Assembly (NCBI GenBank): GCA_016929775.1 | Contig: JAFGIE010000045.1 | Coordinates: 1 to 64,000 of the forward strand | Source of the DNA: Anaerolineae bacterium | Lineage (GTDB): Bacteria > Chloroflexota > Anaerolineae > JAFGEY01 | Direction: 5' to 3' | Length of the DNA: 64,000 bases | Shown here: positions 1 through 7,710 of the stretch, one piece after another | Layout: the number at the start of each line of letters is the position of its first letter | Position numbering within the stretch: position 1 is the first letter of the stretch | Notes under the pieces: model-generated | The model's input: only the letters and a program-made list of their open reading frames with translations | The model's database searches: none | What the model was told of the DNA's origin: nothing | Program-made: the position numbers and the translations under genes

Positions 1-660
1 CACATCCACCTTGGGGTGACGCGCCGCGTCAACCATCTTGGGGGCGAGAATTCATATACTACAGTCCATCGTGGGGAAGGTCTTGTTGAGCTGGGCCATC
101 ACGCCGCCGATGGTCGGCTCTCTCTCGACCAGGATCGTCTCGATCCCCTGGTCCGCCAGGTCGAGGGCAGCGCTGATCCCCGCCACGCCGGCGCCGACGA
201 CCATGGCACGCTTGGTGACCGGGACCTTGACCATGTCGAGCGGCGTCAAAAAGCGCGCCTTGGCGATCGCAGCGGCGGTCAGGTCCTTGGCCTTCTCCAG
301 TGCGCCCTCCCGGTCGTGCCCGTGTGCCCACGTGCACTGCTCGCGGATGTTGGCCATTTCCATCAGGAATGGGTTCAGGCCTGCTTCCGCCACAGCGGCG
401 CGGAAGGTGGGCTCGTGCATGCGCACCGAGCAGGCGGCGACGATCACGCGGTTCAGGTTGTACTTGACGATCTCTTCCTTGATCAAGTTCTGCCCACTGT
501 CTGCGCACGCGTACAGGGTATCGGTCGCGCGCACAACACCGGGCAGCTTGGATGCGAACTCGGCCACCTCGCCAGGCGGGATGACCCCGGCGATGTTGGA
601 CCCGCAGTGGCAAACGTAGACGCCAATGCGCAGGTCCTCGCTTCCGTTATCTCCAGCCAT
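1..660 (-). CDS. hdrA: HdrA-like heterodisulfide reductase subunit A, probable selenoprotein, 3' end off window
   Basis: FAD and iron-sulfur subunit of heterodisulfide-reductase-type electron-transfer or bifurcating complexes. From the ATG at 660 (AAGGAG about 7 nt upstream) it shows the HdrA N-terminus with CHCGSNIAG near residue 15, then a Rossmann FAD motif VVGAGVAGISAA near residue 155, and reaches MDCSI at residues 198-202. Codon 203 is TGA (bases 52-54). Translation resumes in the same frame as ILAPKMVDAARHPKV, exactly the HdrA sequence that normally reads CSICILAPKM, so TGA replaces a conserved Cys. HdrA is a known selenoprotein family in methanogens and some bacteria, so readthrough as selenocysteine is the best reading; a nonsense mutation is the alternative. 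It is last in a moaD/AOR/ferredoxin operon, which suggests it passes electrons to or from the aldehyde oxidoreductase. The gene continues beyond base 1. Confidence 0.85.
15..54 (-). promoter_or_regulatory. Candidate bacterial SECIS element with UGA codon
   Basis: Directly after the in-frame TGA (52-54) the mRNA can fold a hairpin at 34-15. The arms are GGTTGACGC and GCGTCACC with one bulged T, and the apical loop is GGC. The loop starts 26 nt after the UGA and its first two bases are G. This agrees with the usual description of bacterial SECIS elements (short stem just 3' of UGA, G in the first two loop positions). The fold was judged by eye, without energy calculation. Confidence 0.6.
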
Positions 661-810
661 AGTCGCTCCTTGTCTAGGGTTACGAACTGGTCGTGCAGTG
701 GGGTCAGGGTGTGGCATCGTGCACCTGGGGGCCACGGTCCTGCGTGCGGTGGTTGGTCAGGGGCGCGACCAACGTACGCCGGCTTGACGCGCGGCTCCCG
801 GACGCAGGAC

Positions 811-848
811 TGCGTGCGCGCGGGCGAGCGCTCGCCCGCGCGCACGCA
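811..848. repeat. Perfect 38-bp palindrome between ferredoxin and hdrA genes
   Basis: Bases 811-848 read identically on both strands (half-site TGCGTGCGCGCGGGCGAGC, then its exact complement) with no central spacer. It lies in the 196-nt gap between the ferredoxin stop (857) and the hdrA start (660). In the minus-strand transcript it would form a very stable GC hairpin. A second inverted pair, TCCTGCGT at 738-745 and ACGCAGGA at 802-809, lies beside it. Possible roles are an attenuator, an mRNA processing site or a protein-binding site; no T-tract follows, so it is not a classical terminator. Confidence 0.8.
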
Positions 849-856
849 TCAGGCCG

Positions 857-1351
857 CTACCGGTGCCCCAACACTTCCTCGATCGCCAACTTGTGGCGGG
901 CGCGCTGTGCGCGGCGATCGGGCGTGGTTAGCTCGAGCGCTTCCTTGGGGCACCACTTGACGCACTGTGGACCGTCTTCTTCGTTCTCGCACTGGTCGCA
1001 GATCTCGGCGAGCTTGGTCTCGGGGTTGATCGAGATCGCGCCAAAGTCGCAGGCCTCGATGCACCACGCGCACCCGTCGCACAGGGAGGCGTCGATGTGG
1101 ATGATGCCGGTCAGCGCGTCCTGGGTGAGGGCATCGCGCGGGCAGGCGATGACACAGGGCGCGTCCTCGCACGTGCGGCAGGTCACCGACGTGACGAGCA
1201 CCTCCTCTGCGCGCACCGTGCGGATCCGGCTGCGGTAGGTGTTGAACTCGCCCGTCTTGGTGTACGAGCAGATATACTCACACAACTGGCAACCCACGCA
1301 CTTGGTCGGGTCACAGGTCACGTACTGGTACTTGGATGTCGATGTAGGCAT
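857..1351 (-). CDS. 16-Cys polyferredoxin, AOR electron-transfer subunit
   Basis: A 164-residue protein with four Cys clusters: CVGCQLCEYIC, CRTCEDAPCVIAC, CDGCAWCIEAC and a last group CDQC...CVKWC. That makes sixteen cysteines, enough for four [4Fe-4S] centres. This layout is typical of the small electron-carrier subunits next to aldehyde ferredoxin oxidoreductases and BamB-type enzymes (BamC/AorA-like) and of CooF/HycB proteins. The ATG at 1351 is preceded by GGAG at proper spacing; an upstream in-frame ATG at 1393 lies inside the preceding gene and is not needed. It follows the AOR gene by 13 nt, so the two are surely co-transcribed and probably form a complex that carries electrons from the tungsten site to HdrA. 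Confidence 0.88.
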   Translation of the reverse strand: MPTSTSKYQYVTCDPTKCVGCQLCEYICSYTKTGEFNTYRSRIRTVRAEEVLVTSVTCRTCEDAPCVIACPRDALTQDALTGIIHIDASLCDGCAWCIEACDFGAISINPETKLAEICDQCENEEDGPQCVKWCPKEALELTTPDRRAQRARHKLAIEEVLGHR

Positions 1352-1364
1352 GGTCTGCTCCTCG

Positions 1365-3251
1365 CTAGACGCCGATCTCGTCGGCAACGTCATCCATTCC
1401 CAGGGCGATCAGCTTTTCCTTGGGGATCAGACCCTCCTTGGTCCAGCCTTTGGCCTCGTAATAGATGTCCTTCAGGTACTCCAGCTCATCATCCGTGACC
1501 ACGTACCCAGCAGACGCGCCCTCCTTGAGCGGCTCGTGCTGCCAGCGCCAGGGGAGGTGGTCGTCCTCGCGCGTCCACCCTTCCCGGATGTTGAACGCTT
1601 TCTTGATCGTGTGCGCCCGTTCGCCGATCAGGTCGACGTCGTCGTAATCAAAGTCCCAGCCGGTCGTCGCGTTGATCAGCTGGGCGATCGCAGGCCATGC
1701 GCCCGCGCGATCGGCCTTGCCGGTGAAGCAGCGCCGGATGAACTTGCAGAGCGGGAGCGTGTCATACACGGCGGCGTACTCTTCGGTCTCCCTCGCCACC
1801 CGACCGCGCGTCTCGTCGACCGTGAAGCGGTCTACCTCGCCCTTGATGTCGACGTCATAGGCTGCGGTGCGGTTGTGGCAGGCGCCGCGCGTGCCCGCCG
1901 CCAGGCCGAGCGAGAAGGTCTTGAGCGCGCGCGCATCATAGCCGGGTGTCTCGAGGCCCTTGATGTGCATCGCCCACTTCCAGCTCTCCGTGCCGCGCTC
2001 CTCGTCGATCCGGGCGCTCGCCCGCTTGGTCCCTTCGGCGAGGAGGTCGCCGATCCCCTCGCGGTCGCGGATCATCTCGGCGAGGGTCACCGCTTCGTCG
2101 TCGGCGCCAAAGGTGGGCTCGAAGCCGTCGGGGTACTTACCGCACTTGAAATCCTCTTTGGTCAGCACGCCCCGCTCAAAGCTCTCCATTGCCCACGAGA
2201 TCGTCACGCCCATGCTCATCGTGTCGATGCCGCCCTTATCCGCGGTCTCGATCAGCTTGATCGCCGTCTCCATGCTGCCGATCCCGAGGTTCGAGCTGTT
2301 GGCATACAGCGACTCGTACTCGATCCCGGTCATCGCCCCCGTGTAGGGCCCTTCTACCGCGCGCGAGTACTGCTCGCAGCCGATCGGGCACTGCGCGCAG
2401 GCCATGGTCTTGACCTTGTGGTGGTCGTACAGGTGCTCGCCGCTGACCAGCTCGGCGTGCTCGAACACGCCCTGCTGGTAGTTGCGCGTGGGCAGCAGGC
2501 CTAGGGTGTTCATGTTGAGCACGTTGGACACCGTGCCCAAGACGCGGTACTTTTGCGTGTGCGGCCCCTGCGCGGCGTCGATGATGTCGAACGAGAGCTT
2601 GAGCAGCGTCTCCGGGTCGGCGACGGTGACGCCGTTGGTCCCGCGTATCGCCAGCGCCTTGAGCTTCTTGGAGCCCCACACCGCGCCATGCCCGGTGCGC
2701 CCCGCCTGGCGCCCGTCGTTGGTCACGTTAGCGAAACGGACCATGCGCTCGCCCGCCGGGCCGATCGTCGCCGAGCGGACCTGGTCGTCGCCTAGTTGCT
2801 CCCGGATCGCCTCTTCGGTCTGGAACGTGTCGAGCCCGAGTAGGTTGGCGGCGTCGCGAAACTCGACGCGGTTGTCGTCCACGAACACGTACACCCACTC
2901 GTCGCTCGCGTTGTGGATCACGATCCCGTCCCAGCGGGCGCGCTTGAGCGCGACCGTCATCCAGCTGCCGGAGAGGCTGTCGCCGATGAACCCGGTCATG
3001 GGGGACTTGGAGGCGAGGCCGTACTTGCCGCCCACGGGCACCGGGGTGCCGGCAAAGATGCCGTTGGCCACACAGATCGGGTTACCCGGAGAGACGGGAT
3101 CGCACCCTGACTCGATGTTCTCCCAACACAGGCGCGTCGCCATGGAGACGCCGCCGATGTAGGTCTTGAACCACTCCTCCGGCTTGGTCTCGACCCATGT
3201 CTTGCGGGTCTTGAGGTCGATGTGCAGTATCCTGCCGCTGTAACCGTACAT
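1365..3251 (-). CDS. Aldehyde ferredoxin oxidoreductase family, tungsten enzyme
   Basis: A 628-residue member of the AOR family, oxidising aldehydes to acids (or reducing acids) with a tungsten or molybdenum bis-pyranopterin and one [4Fe-4S] cluster. The N-terminus MYGYSGRILHIDL and the GKYGLASKSPMTGF pterin-binding segment are typical. The cluster ligands are seen in CAQCPIGCEQ (around residues 295-304) with a distal Cys in LPLCKF. The length matches the family. It starts at 3251 behind AGCAGGAGG, only 3 nt after the moaD-like stop. The arrangement moaD/AOR/polyferredoxin/HdrA resembles aldehyde oxidoreductases and the class II benzoyl-CoA reductase BamB, which also couple to Hdr modules. 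Substrate cannot be read from sequence; nothing else here suggests aromatic metabolism, so a general aldehyde or carboxylate function is more likely. Confidence 0.92.
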   Translation of the reverse strand: MYGYSGRILHIDLKTRKTWVETKPEEWFKTYIGGVSMATRLCWENIESGCDPVSPGNPICVANGIFAGTPVPVGGKYGLASKSPMTGFIGDSLSGSWMTVALKRARWDGIVIHNASDEWVYVFVDDNRVEFRDAANLLGLDTFQTEEAIREQLGDDQVRSATIGPAGERMVRFANVTNDGRQAGRTGHGAVWGSKKLKALAIRGTNGVTVADPETLLKLSFDIIDAAQGPHTQKYRVLGTVSNVLNMNTLGLLPTRNYQQGVFEHAELVSGEHLYDHHKVKTMACAQCPIGCEQYSRAVEGPYTGAMTGIEYESLYANSSNLGIGSMETAIKLIETADKGGIDTMSMGVTISWAMESFERGVLTKEDFKCGKYPDGFEPTFGADDEAVTLAEMIRDREGIGDLLAEGTKRASARIDEERGTESWKWAMHIKGLETPGYDARALKTFSLGLAAGTRGACHNRTAAYDVDIKGEVDRFTVDETRGRVARETEEYAAVYDTLPLCKFIRRCFTGKADRAGAWPAIAQLINATTGWDFDYDDVDLIGERAHTIKKAFNIREGWTREDDHLPWRWQHEPLKEGASAGYVVTDDELEYLKDIYYEAKGWTKEGLIPKEKLIALGMDDVADEIGV

Positions 3252-3254
3252 GTG

Positions 3255-3539
3255 TTATCCTCCTGCTGACATGGACATCAGGATGATCCGATCGTTCTCG
3301 CCGGGCGAATGGCCCATCTGTGCGGCTTGGACCATCTGCTTGGCATTCAGGTTCAAGATGTTGGGCTCCTGGAGGGTCACTCGATCGGGCCGGATCACGT
3401 TGCCGATCATCTGAGGGTACTGGTCTGCGAGCATACGGACGATGTCGCGGAAGGTGGTCCCAGGCTCGACGTCCAGCGAGACCTCCCGCTTGCCCGTCAC
3501 CAGCCTGGATAGGCCCAATAGCTCGATCTGTACGCGCAT
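3255..3539 (-). CDS. MoaD/ThiS-family sulfur carrier protein
   Basis: A 94-residue ubiquitin-fold protein ending in SAGG, the Gly-Gly tail that is thiocarboxylated in MoaD-type sulfur carriers for pterin cofactor synthesis. The N-terminus MRVQIELLG and the GTTFRDIVRML helix fit the fold. I chose the ATG at 3539 because GGAG lies 7 nt upstream; an ATG at 3545 sits directly on that GGAG. First gene of the AOR operon, so it most likely supplies dithiolene sulfur for the tungstopterin of its neighbour. Dedicated moaD copies beside AOR genes are common. Confidence 0.85.
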   Translation of the reverse strand: MRVQIELLGLSRLVTGKREVSLDVEPGTTFRDIVRMLADQYPQMIGNVIRPDRVTLQEPNILNLNAKQMVQAAQMGHSPGENDRIILMSMSAGG

Positions 3540-3664
3540 ACACATACTCCGATGGGGGCTTGGACGGCTGACCTGCTGCCGCGCAAAGGCGGTAGCATCA
3601 ACCCTACGAGCCTCTTTCGTCATTGAAGTCACCGGCAGGGCTCATGCTACCGCCCTTCGAGGGC

Positions 3665-3694
3665 ATTATACTACAAATGCCCTGGGCATGCCAA
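3665..3694 (-). promoter_or_regulatory. Promoter of the moaD-AOR-ferredoxin-hdrA operon
   Basis: On the minus strand TTGGCA (3694-3689), an 18-nt spacer and TATAAT (3670-3665). It is the only good sigma-70 type site upstream of the operon, about 125 nt before the moaD-like start. Confidence 0.6.
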
Positions 3695-3719
3695 ATGTCG
3701 ATTTGGTGTTGTGGGGCGG

Positions 3720-3747
3720 TTGCGCCCTGTCCGCACTGTGTTATACT
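3720..3747 (+). promoter_or_regulatory. Promoter of the TolB-like lipoprotein gene
   Basis: TTGCGC (3720-3725), 16-nt spacer, TATACT (3742-3747), 45 nt before the ATG at 3793. It is divergent from the AOR promoter. Confidence 0.55.
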
Positions 3748-3792
3748 GTGGTCCGCTGGACCGGGATGGTGTGACCTCCGTAGACGGGAGAC

Positions 3793-5688
3793 ATGACGAG
3801 CGCAACCACCGCAACTCGCTGGATAGGGCTCTGGGTCGCTTGCACGCTGCTCTGCGCGTGCGCGGGACAGGCTGCGCCGACGCCGACCGCCACGGTCAGC
3901 CCTCGACCCACCGGCACGGCGACCGCGACGGCATCCTCGACCCCGACGGGCGCCCCGACGCGTCCGCCGCCGACCGCGACGGCATCCCCAACCCCGACGG
4001 CAGCGCCGACGCGCCCGCCGCCGACTGCGACGTGCACGCCCGTCCCCAGCCCGACACCCGAGCCACGGCGCACAGTCGTGGCCTTTGTCTCCGACTGGGC
4101 GGGGAACGACGACATCTACCTGTTCGACCTTGCCTCGGGCGCGATCGTGCGTCTCGCGGGCGGGATCGGCGAGGAACGGGACCCGGCGTTCTCGCCCGAT
4201 GGGCGGTCGCTTTCGTATCGCACCAACGAGGGGGGCGCCTGGGCGTACGTCCGGTACGATCTGGCGTCGGGCGAGCAGAGTGTGCTGTACGAGGGCGGGA
4301 TCGGCGGCTATCTGGGCGCGCTCGCCTGCCGTCCGCAGGACCCCGTGCGCTGTGTCTATGCCGCGTATCGCGGCGAAAACCCGGACCTCTACCTGCGCAC
4401 AGCGGACGCAGAGCGGCGGCTGACCTCCGACCCGGCGGGCGACTATGCCCCCGCCTGGCGCCCGGGGCGGGACGAGATCGCCTTTGTCTCGTGGCGCGAG
4501 GGGCAGAAGGACCTCTACCTCGTGGATGCGATAGGCGCCCAAGCCGTCCGCCTATCCGGGACGGGAGGCGACGAGACGTCCCCAGCCTGGCATCCGGACG
4601 GCGACCGGCTCGTCTATGTCTACCGCGCCGACCGAGACACGGACCTGTACCTGCTCCACCTGGCGACGGGGGAGACGTCGCGCCTGACCGACGATCCCTA
4701 TCCCGATCGCGCGCCTGCCTATGGTCCAGATGGGACGCTCTACTGGACCCGCTACGCGCCCGGCGCGCCCTTCGAGCGGCACGACCCCTACCGCGCCGGT
4801 CGTTGGGCGCTGTGGATACGCCCGCCGGGCGGCGAGGCGCAGCGCGTGGACCTGCCGATCCCCGGGCTCGACGTGTACACGCCGGCGGCGGCGTTCGCCC
4901 TGTGGCCCGACCTGCCGCCCCTCGTCTCTGCTGACGCTCCCGAGCGCGAGGCGACCCCGACGGGCGGGCGGGCAGAGCTGGTCCCCGTCGACGTGGCAGT
5001 GGCGGGCAATGGGCCCAAGCTGAACGAGCGCGTGGTCCCGTCCTACGAGGCGTGGCGCGCCGAGGCGCTCGCGCAGACGGGTTGGGACGTGCTGGGCGAG
5101 GTGAGCGACATGTTCCGGGGTCTGGGCTACAGCAAGCGTGACTACGGGCACCTGAGCTGGCACCGCACCGGGCGCGCGGTGGATCTGCTCTTCGAGTGGC
5201 CCGTGTCCCCGGAAGGCGAGAATGGGCTCATGGTCGTGCGCGACGACCTGGGCGCGCAGACGTACTGGCGCCTCTACCTGCGCACGCGCGCCCAGGACGG
5301 CAGCATGGGCGAACCGCTGACCGAGGCCCCGTTCGTGTTCTGGTTCTCGCTCGATCCGGCGCGCGAGCCGGAGGCGTGGGACGCGGGCGGGCGTCCTGGC
5401 GCGATCCCGCCCGGCTACTATGTCGACCTGACCCGCCTCGCGCAGCGACACGGCTGGCACCGCATCGCCTCCTACGAGGAGCCGGACTTTGACTGGCGCA
5501 CCGACAGCGTCGGGCGCGAGTTCTGGCACTACCAGCGCACCGATGGCTTGACCTGGTGGGACGCCATGCTCGCGCTCTATCCACTGGAGACGCTCGAGGC
5601 AACCTATGGCTGGTCGGTCTGTGTGAACGTGTTGGGCATGGACCCCACCTGGCTCTCCCCCAAGGGGATCCCGACCCCGGTCCCCTGA
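3793..5688 (+). CDS. Lipoprotein: TolB-type propeller plus M15-like peptidase domain
   Basis: A 631-residue exported lipoprotein. Signal peptide with lipobox LCAC (Cys 23), then a Pro/Thr linker (about 28-90), then at least four TolB/WD40-like propeller repeats (about 95-370) marked by PAFSPDGRSLSY, PAWRPGRDEIAF and PAWHPDGDRLVY. The C-terminal 220 residues contain SWHRTGRAVDL (His 457, Asp 464) and REFWHY (Glu 576, His 579). These match the SxHxxGxAxD and ExxH zinc signatures of M15 D-Ala-D-Ala or D,D-carboxypeptidases. The likely role is cell-envelope or peptidoglycan processing with a sensing or docking propeller; the enzyme call is inference from two motifs. It ends 15 nt before the convergent c-di-AMP receptor gene. 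Confidence 0.75.
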   Translation: MTSATTATRWIGLWVACTLLCACAGQAAPTPTATVSPRPTGTATATASSTPTGAPTRPPPTATASPTPTAAPTRPPPTATCTPVPSPTPEPRRTVVAFVSDWAGNDDIYLFDLASGAIVRLAGGIGEERDPAFSPDGRSLSYRTNEGGAWAYVRYDLASGEQSVLYEGGIGGYLGALACRPQDPVRCVYAAYRGENPDLYLRTADAERRLTSDPAGDYAPAWRPGRDEIAFVSWREGQKDLYLVDAIGAQAVRLSGTGGDETSPAWHPDGDRLVYVYRADRDTDLYLLHLATGETSRLTDDPYPDRAPAYGPDGTLYWTRYAPGAPFERHDPYRAGRWALWIRPPGGEAQRVDLPIPGLDVYTPAAAFALWPDLPPLVSADAPEREATPTGGRAELVPVDVAVAGNGPKLNERVVPSYEAWRAEALAQTGWDVLGEVSDMFRGLGYSKRDYGHLSWHRTGRAVDLLFEWPVSPEGENGLMVVRDDLGAQTYWRLYLRTRAQDGSMGEPLTEAPFVFWFSLDPAREPEAWDAGGRPGAIPPGYYVDLTRLAQRHGWHRIASYEEPDFDWRTDSVGREFWHYQRTDGLTWWDAMLALYPLETLEATYGWSVCVNVLGMDPTWLSPKGIPTPVP

Positions 5689-5703
5689 CCGGCTCTTCCG
5701 CCC

Positions 5704-6033
5704 CTAGAAGTGCTCGAACCGCTCCACGCTGAGCACAAACACGATCGCCCCGCCGACCTGGACCTCGATCGGTTCGAGCAGGATCGTCTCCTCGCACTCG
5801 ACTGCCGGGGGTAGGGGGTTGACGTAGCGCGTGCGGGTGCGGCACTTGGCGCGGATGATCTCCAGCACGCGCGCCACTGCCTCATCTTGGACACCGGTCA
5901 AGATCGTGGCGTTTCCCTCGCGCAGGAACCCGCCCGTGGTGCTGATGATCGTCGCGTCATAGCCTTCCTGGATCAGGGCGTCGGTCAGCGCGTACGTGTC
6001 GTCGTGGTTGACGATGCTGATCAGCAGTTTCAT
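5704..6033 (-). CDS. darA: Cyclic-di-AMP receptor, DarA/PstA PII-like family
   Basis: A 109-residue PII-like protein that closely follows Bacillus DarA (YaaQ): start MKLLISIV, the signature TTGGFLREGNATILTGVQD at residues 32-50 and the end VQVGGAIVFVLSVERFEHF. DarA proteins bind cyclic-di-AMP as trimers and are thought to pass the signal to unknown partner proteins. GGAGG precedes the ATG. It is the last gene of a three-gene operon, 12 nt after the B12-binding gene, and that operon is led by a c-di-AMP riboswitch. The same second messenger may therefore act on both the RNA and this protein. The partners may be the two enzymes encoded with it (inference). Confidence 0.93.
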   Translation of the reverse strand: MKLLISIVNHDDTYALTDALIQEGYDATIISTTGGFLREGNATILTGVQDEAVARVLEIIRAKCRTRTRYVNPLPPAVECEETILLEPIEVQVGGAIVFVLSVERFEHF

Positions 6034-6045
6034 GGTCCGTCCCTC

Positions 6046-7710
6046 CTATTGGCTCAGGCACGCGCGCACCCGGGCGCGCTCCGGCAGCGGTTCTCCGTCC
6101 CCGCCGATCGGCATCACGGCTCCATCCACCACGCGCGTCCGCACCGCGCCGCACGCGTAGGGGCTCCCGCGCAGGTTCGGCGCGTCGAGCAAGCCGAGCT
6201 CGACCGAGCGCGCCAGCACGTCGACGTCGAGGAGCGGGTCGCCGGAGGTCGCGGCGCCCACCCGCCGGATGCCAGCGATGATCTCTCGCGCCTCGCCCAC
6301 GAGCCTGCCTTTGCGCGCCTGCACGTCCGGGTCGGCGGTCATGTCGGGCGCGCCCCGCAGCGCGTTCTCGATCGCGCGGCGCGCCATGCGGCAGCTCTCG
6401 ATCACCTCGTCCGGGTGCGCCGCGTGGTCTGCCTCGCAATAGCCGACCACGTGCACGATGTGCGGGCGCAGCGCCATCTGCACGTACACCGACGCGCCCA
6501 GGTGGCCCCGCGCCGCGTCAGCCTGGACGGGGTAGCTCATGAGCCCGGTCCGCGTCTGCCGCCAGACGCGGAACCGGTCGTTCGACAGGCTCTCTGCCAG
6601 CTCGACCTTGGCGAGCTGCTTGGCGAGGTCCATGCGGTTGGAGATGTGCGGCGGCGTCTCGAACATCATCGTCGCCACATAGTCGCCCACGCCCATGGCG
6701 CGCGCCACGTACGCATACAGGTACGCTGCCGCGCAGGCGACGGCGTCGTGTGCGTCGCGCAGTTCCCAGTGGTGCGGTTCGTTCCCCTCCACCGGCACGC
6801 CGCGCTCGCCGTGCCAGCGCATGAGGGCCATGTGATCGGCGATGCTCTGGCGGAGGGAAAGCGGTCCTCGCCCATCGACGACGTTGAACCAAAAGAGCGA
6901 GGTCGCGCACCAGGCGTTGTGGATGGTACGCCGCAGCAGCTCCCCGTAACGCAGCAGGTCGTCGGTGCCCGAATACGATCGCATGAGCGGATAGTTGCCC
7001 CGCCGGCTCGCGGCGTAGAGCCGCTCCAGGTCGCGCGCGCTGCGAAAGGGCACCCCGCCCGCCCCCGTGCGCCGCGGATCGATCCGCTCTGGATGGAACA
7101 GGTTTTCCTGTGCATCCTGGTCGGGACCGAGCGAGATCACGTCCAGCGCCTGCGCCTCAGCGATGCGCTCGATGCCCTCTACCGTCGGACCGATGCTCAT
7201 GCCGGGCAGGCCAAAGTGGTGGCGCAGCAGCGGGTAGGGCGCCTTCCAGGCAATGCGCGGGATCAGCGCGGCGGGAGTTTCCTCCCCCTGCAGCGCCTCC
7301 CAGCGCTGCCCGCGCAGGTAGGCGACGACGGCTTCGGGCGGCTCCTCTCCGCTGAACACGGCGTCGTACATGCCGATCTCGCGCGCCACGGCGGCGACCG
7401 GCGGCGTGCCGCCAAACACAAAGCGCACCGGCTTGCCCGCTCCCACGAGGCCCGCCTGCGAGCACGCTTCTCCCAGCTCCATCAGCAGCGAGCGCGCCGT
7501 CTCGGGGGTCAGCCGGTAGCTCACGGCGACGATGTCCGGCGCCGTCCGCCGGATGGCGGCGAGCATCGCGTCCACTGACGTCGCTGGTCCGGTAAAGACC
7601 GTCTCGTACCCTTCCTCCTCCGCCAAGCGCATGAAACTAAGCACGCCCGCGACGTGCACGCACTCGCCCAACGCGCCGCCGAGGATGGTCTTGCCCTCTC
7701 CCGCCTTCAT
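6046..7710 (-). CDS. B12-binding, methylaspartate-mutase-E-like protein
   Basis: A 554-residue protein. Residues 1-130 look like a cobalamin-binding Rossmann domain; the base-off motif DxHxxG appears as CxHxxG (Cys 17, His 19, Gly 22), so the axial His is kept but the Asp is not. The rest is a predicted TIM barrel. Its end (LLDAPNLRGSPYACGAVRTR, then VMPIGGDGEPLPERARV) resembles the C-terminus of glutamate mutase subunit E, so this may be a single-chain carbon-skeleton mutase, but the substrate is unknown. The ATG at 7710 overlaps the TGA of the opine-type dehydrogenase gene (ATGA), so the two are translationally coupled. The c-di-AMP receptor gene follows 12 nt later. Confidence is good for B12 binding and low for mutase activity. 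Confidence 0.6.
   Translation of the reverse strand: MKAGEGKTILGGALGECVHVAGVLSFMRLAEEEGYETVFTGPATSVDAMLAAIRRTAPDIVAVSYRLTPETARSLLMELGEACSQAGLVGAGKPVRFVFGGTPPVAAVAREIGMYDAVFSGEEPPEAVVAYLRGQRWEALQGEETPAALIPRIAWKAPYPLLRHHFGLPGMSIGPTVEGIERIAEAQALDVISLGPDQDAQENLFHPERIDPRRTGAGGVPFRSARDLERLYAASRRGNYPLMRSYSGTDDLLRYGELLRRTIHNAWCATSLFWFNVVDGRGPLSLRQSIADHMALMRWHGERGVPVEGNEPHHWELRDAHDAVACAAAYLYAYVARAMGVGDYVATMMFETPPHISNRMDLAKQLAKVELAESLSNDRFRVWRQTRTGLMSYPVQADAARGHLGASVYVQMALRPHIVHVVGYCEADHAAHPDEVIESCRMARRAIENALRGAPDMTADPDVQARKGRLVGEAREIIAGIRRVGAATSGDPLLDVDVLARSVELGLLDAPNLRGSPYACGAVRTRVVDGAVMPIGGDGEPLPERARVRACLSQ

Noticed and set aside
52..54. TGA in hdrA read as a true stop giving a 202-residue protein
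   Set aside because: Homology continues in the same frame right after the TGA and the codon falls exactly on a conserved Cys; a selenocysteine codon explains this better than a truncation.
16..960. Long plus-strand open frames opposite hdrA, AOR and other minus-strand genes
   Set aside because: They are antisense shadows produced by GC-rich third positions; products are low-complexity His/Arg/Val-rich with no family motifs, while the opposite strand encodes clear conserved proteins.
3900..4040. Repeated GC-rich units near the lipoprotein start as a regulatory repeat
   Set aside because: They encode the Pro/Thr linker after the lipobox, a normal low-complexity coding repeat.
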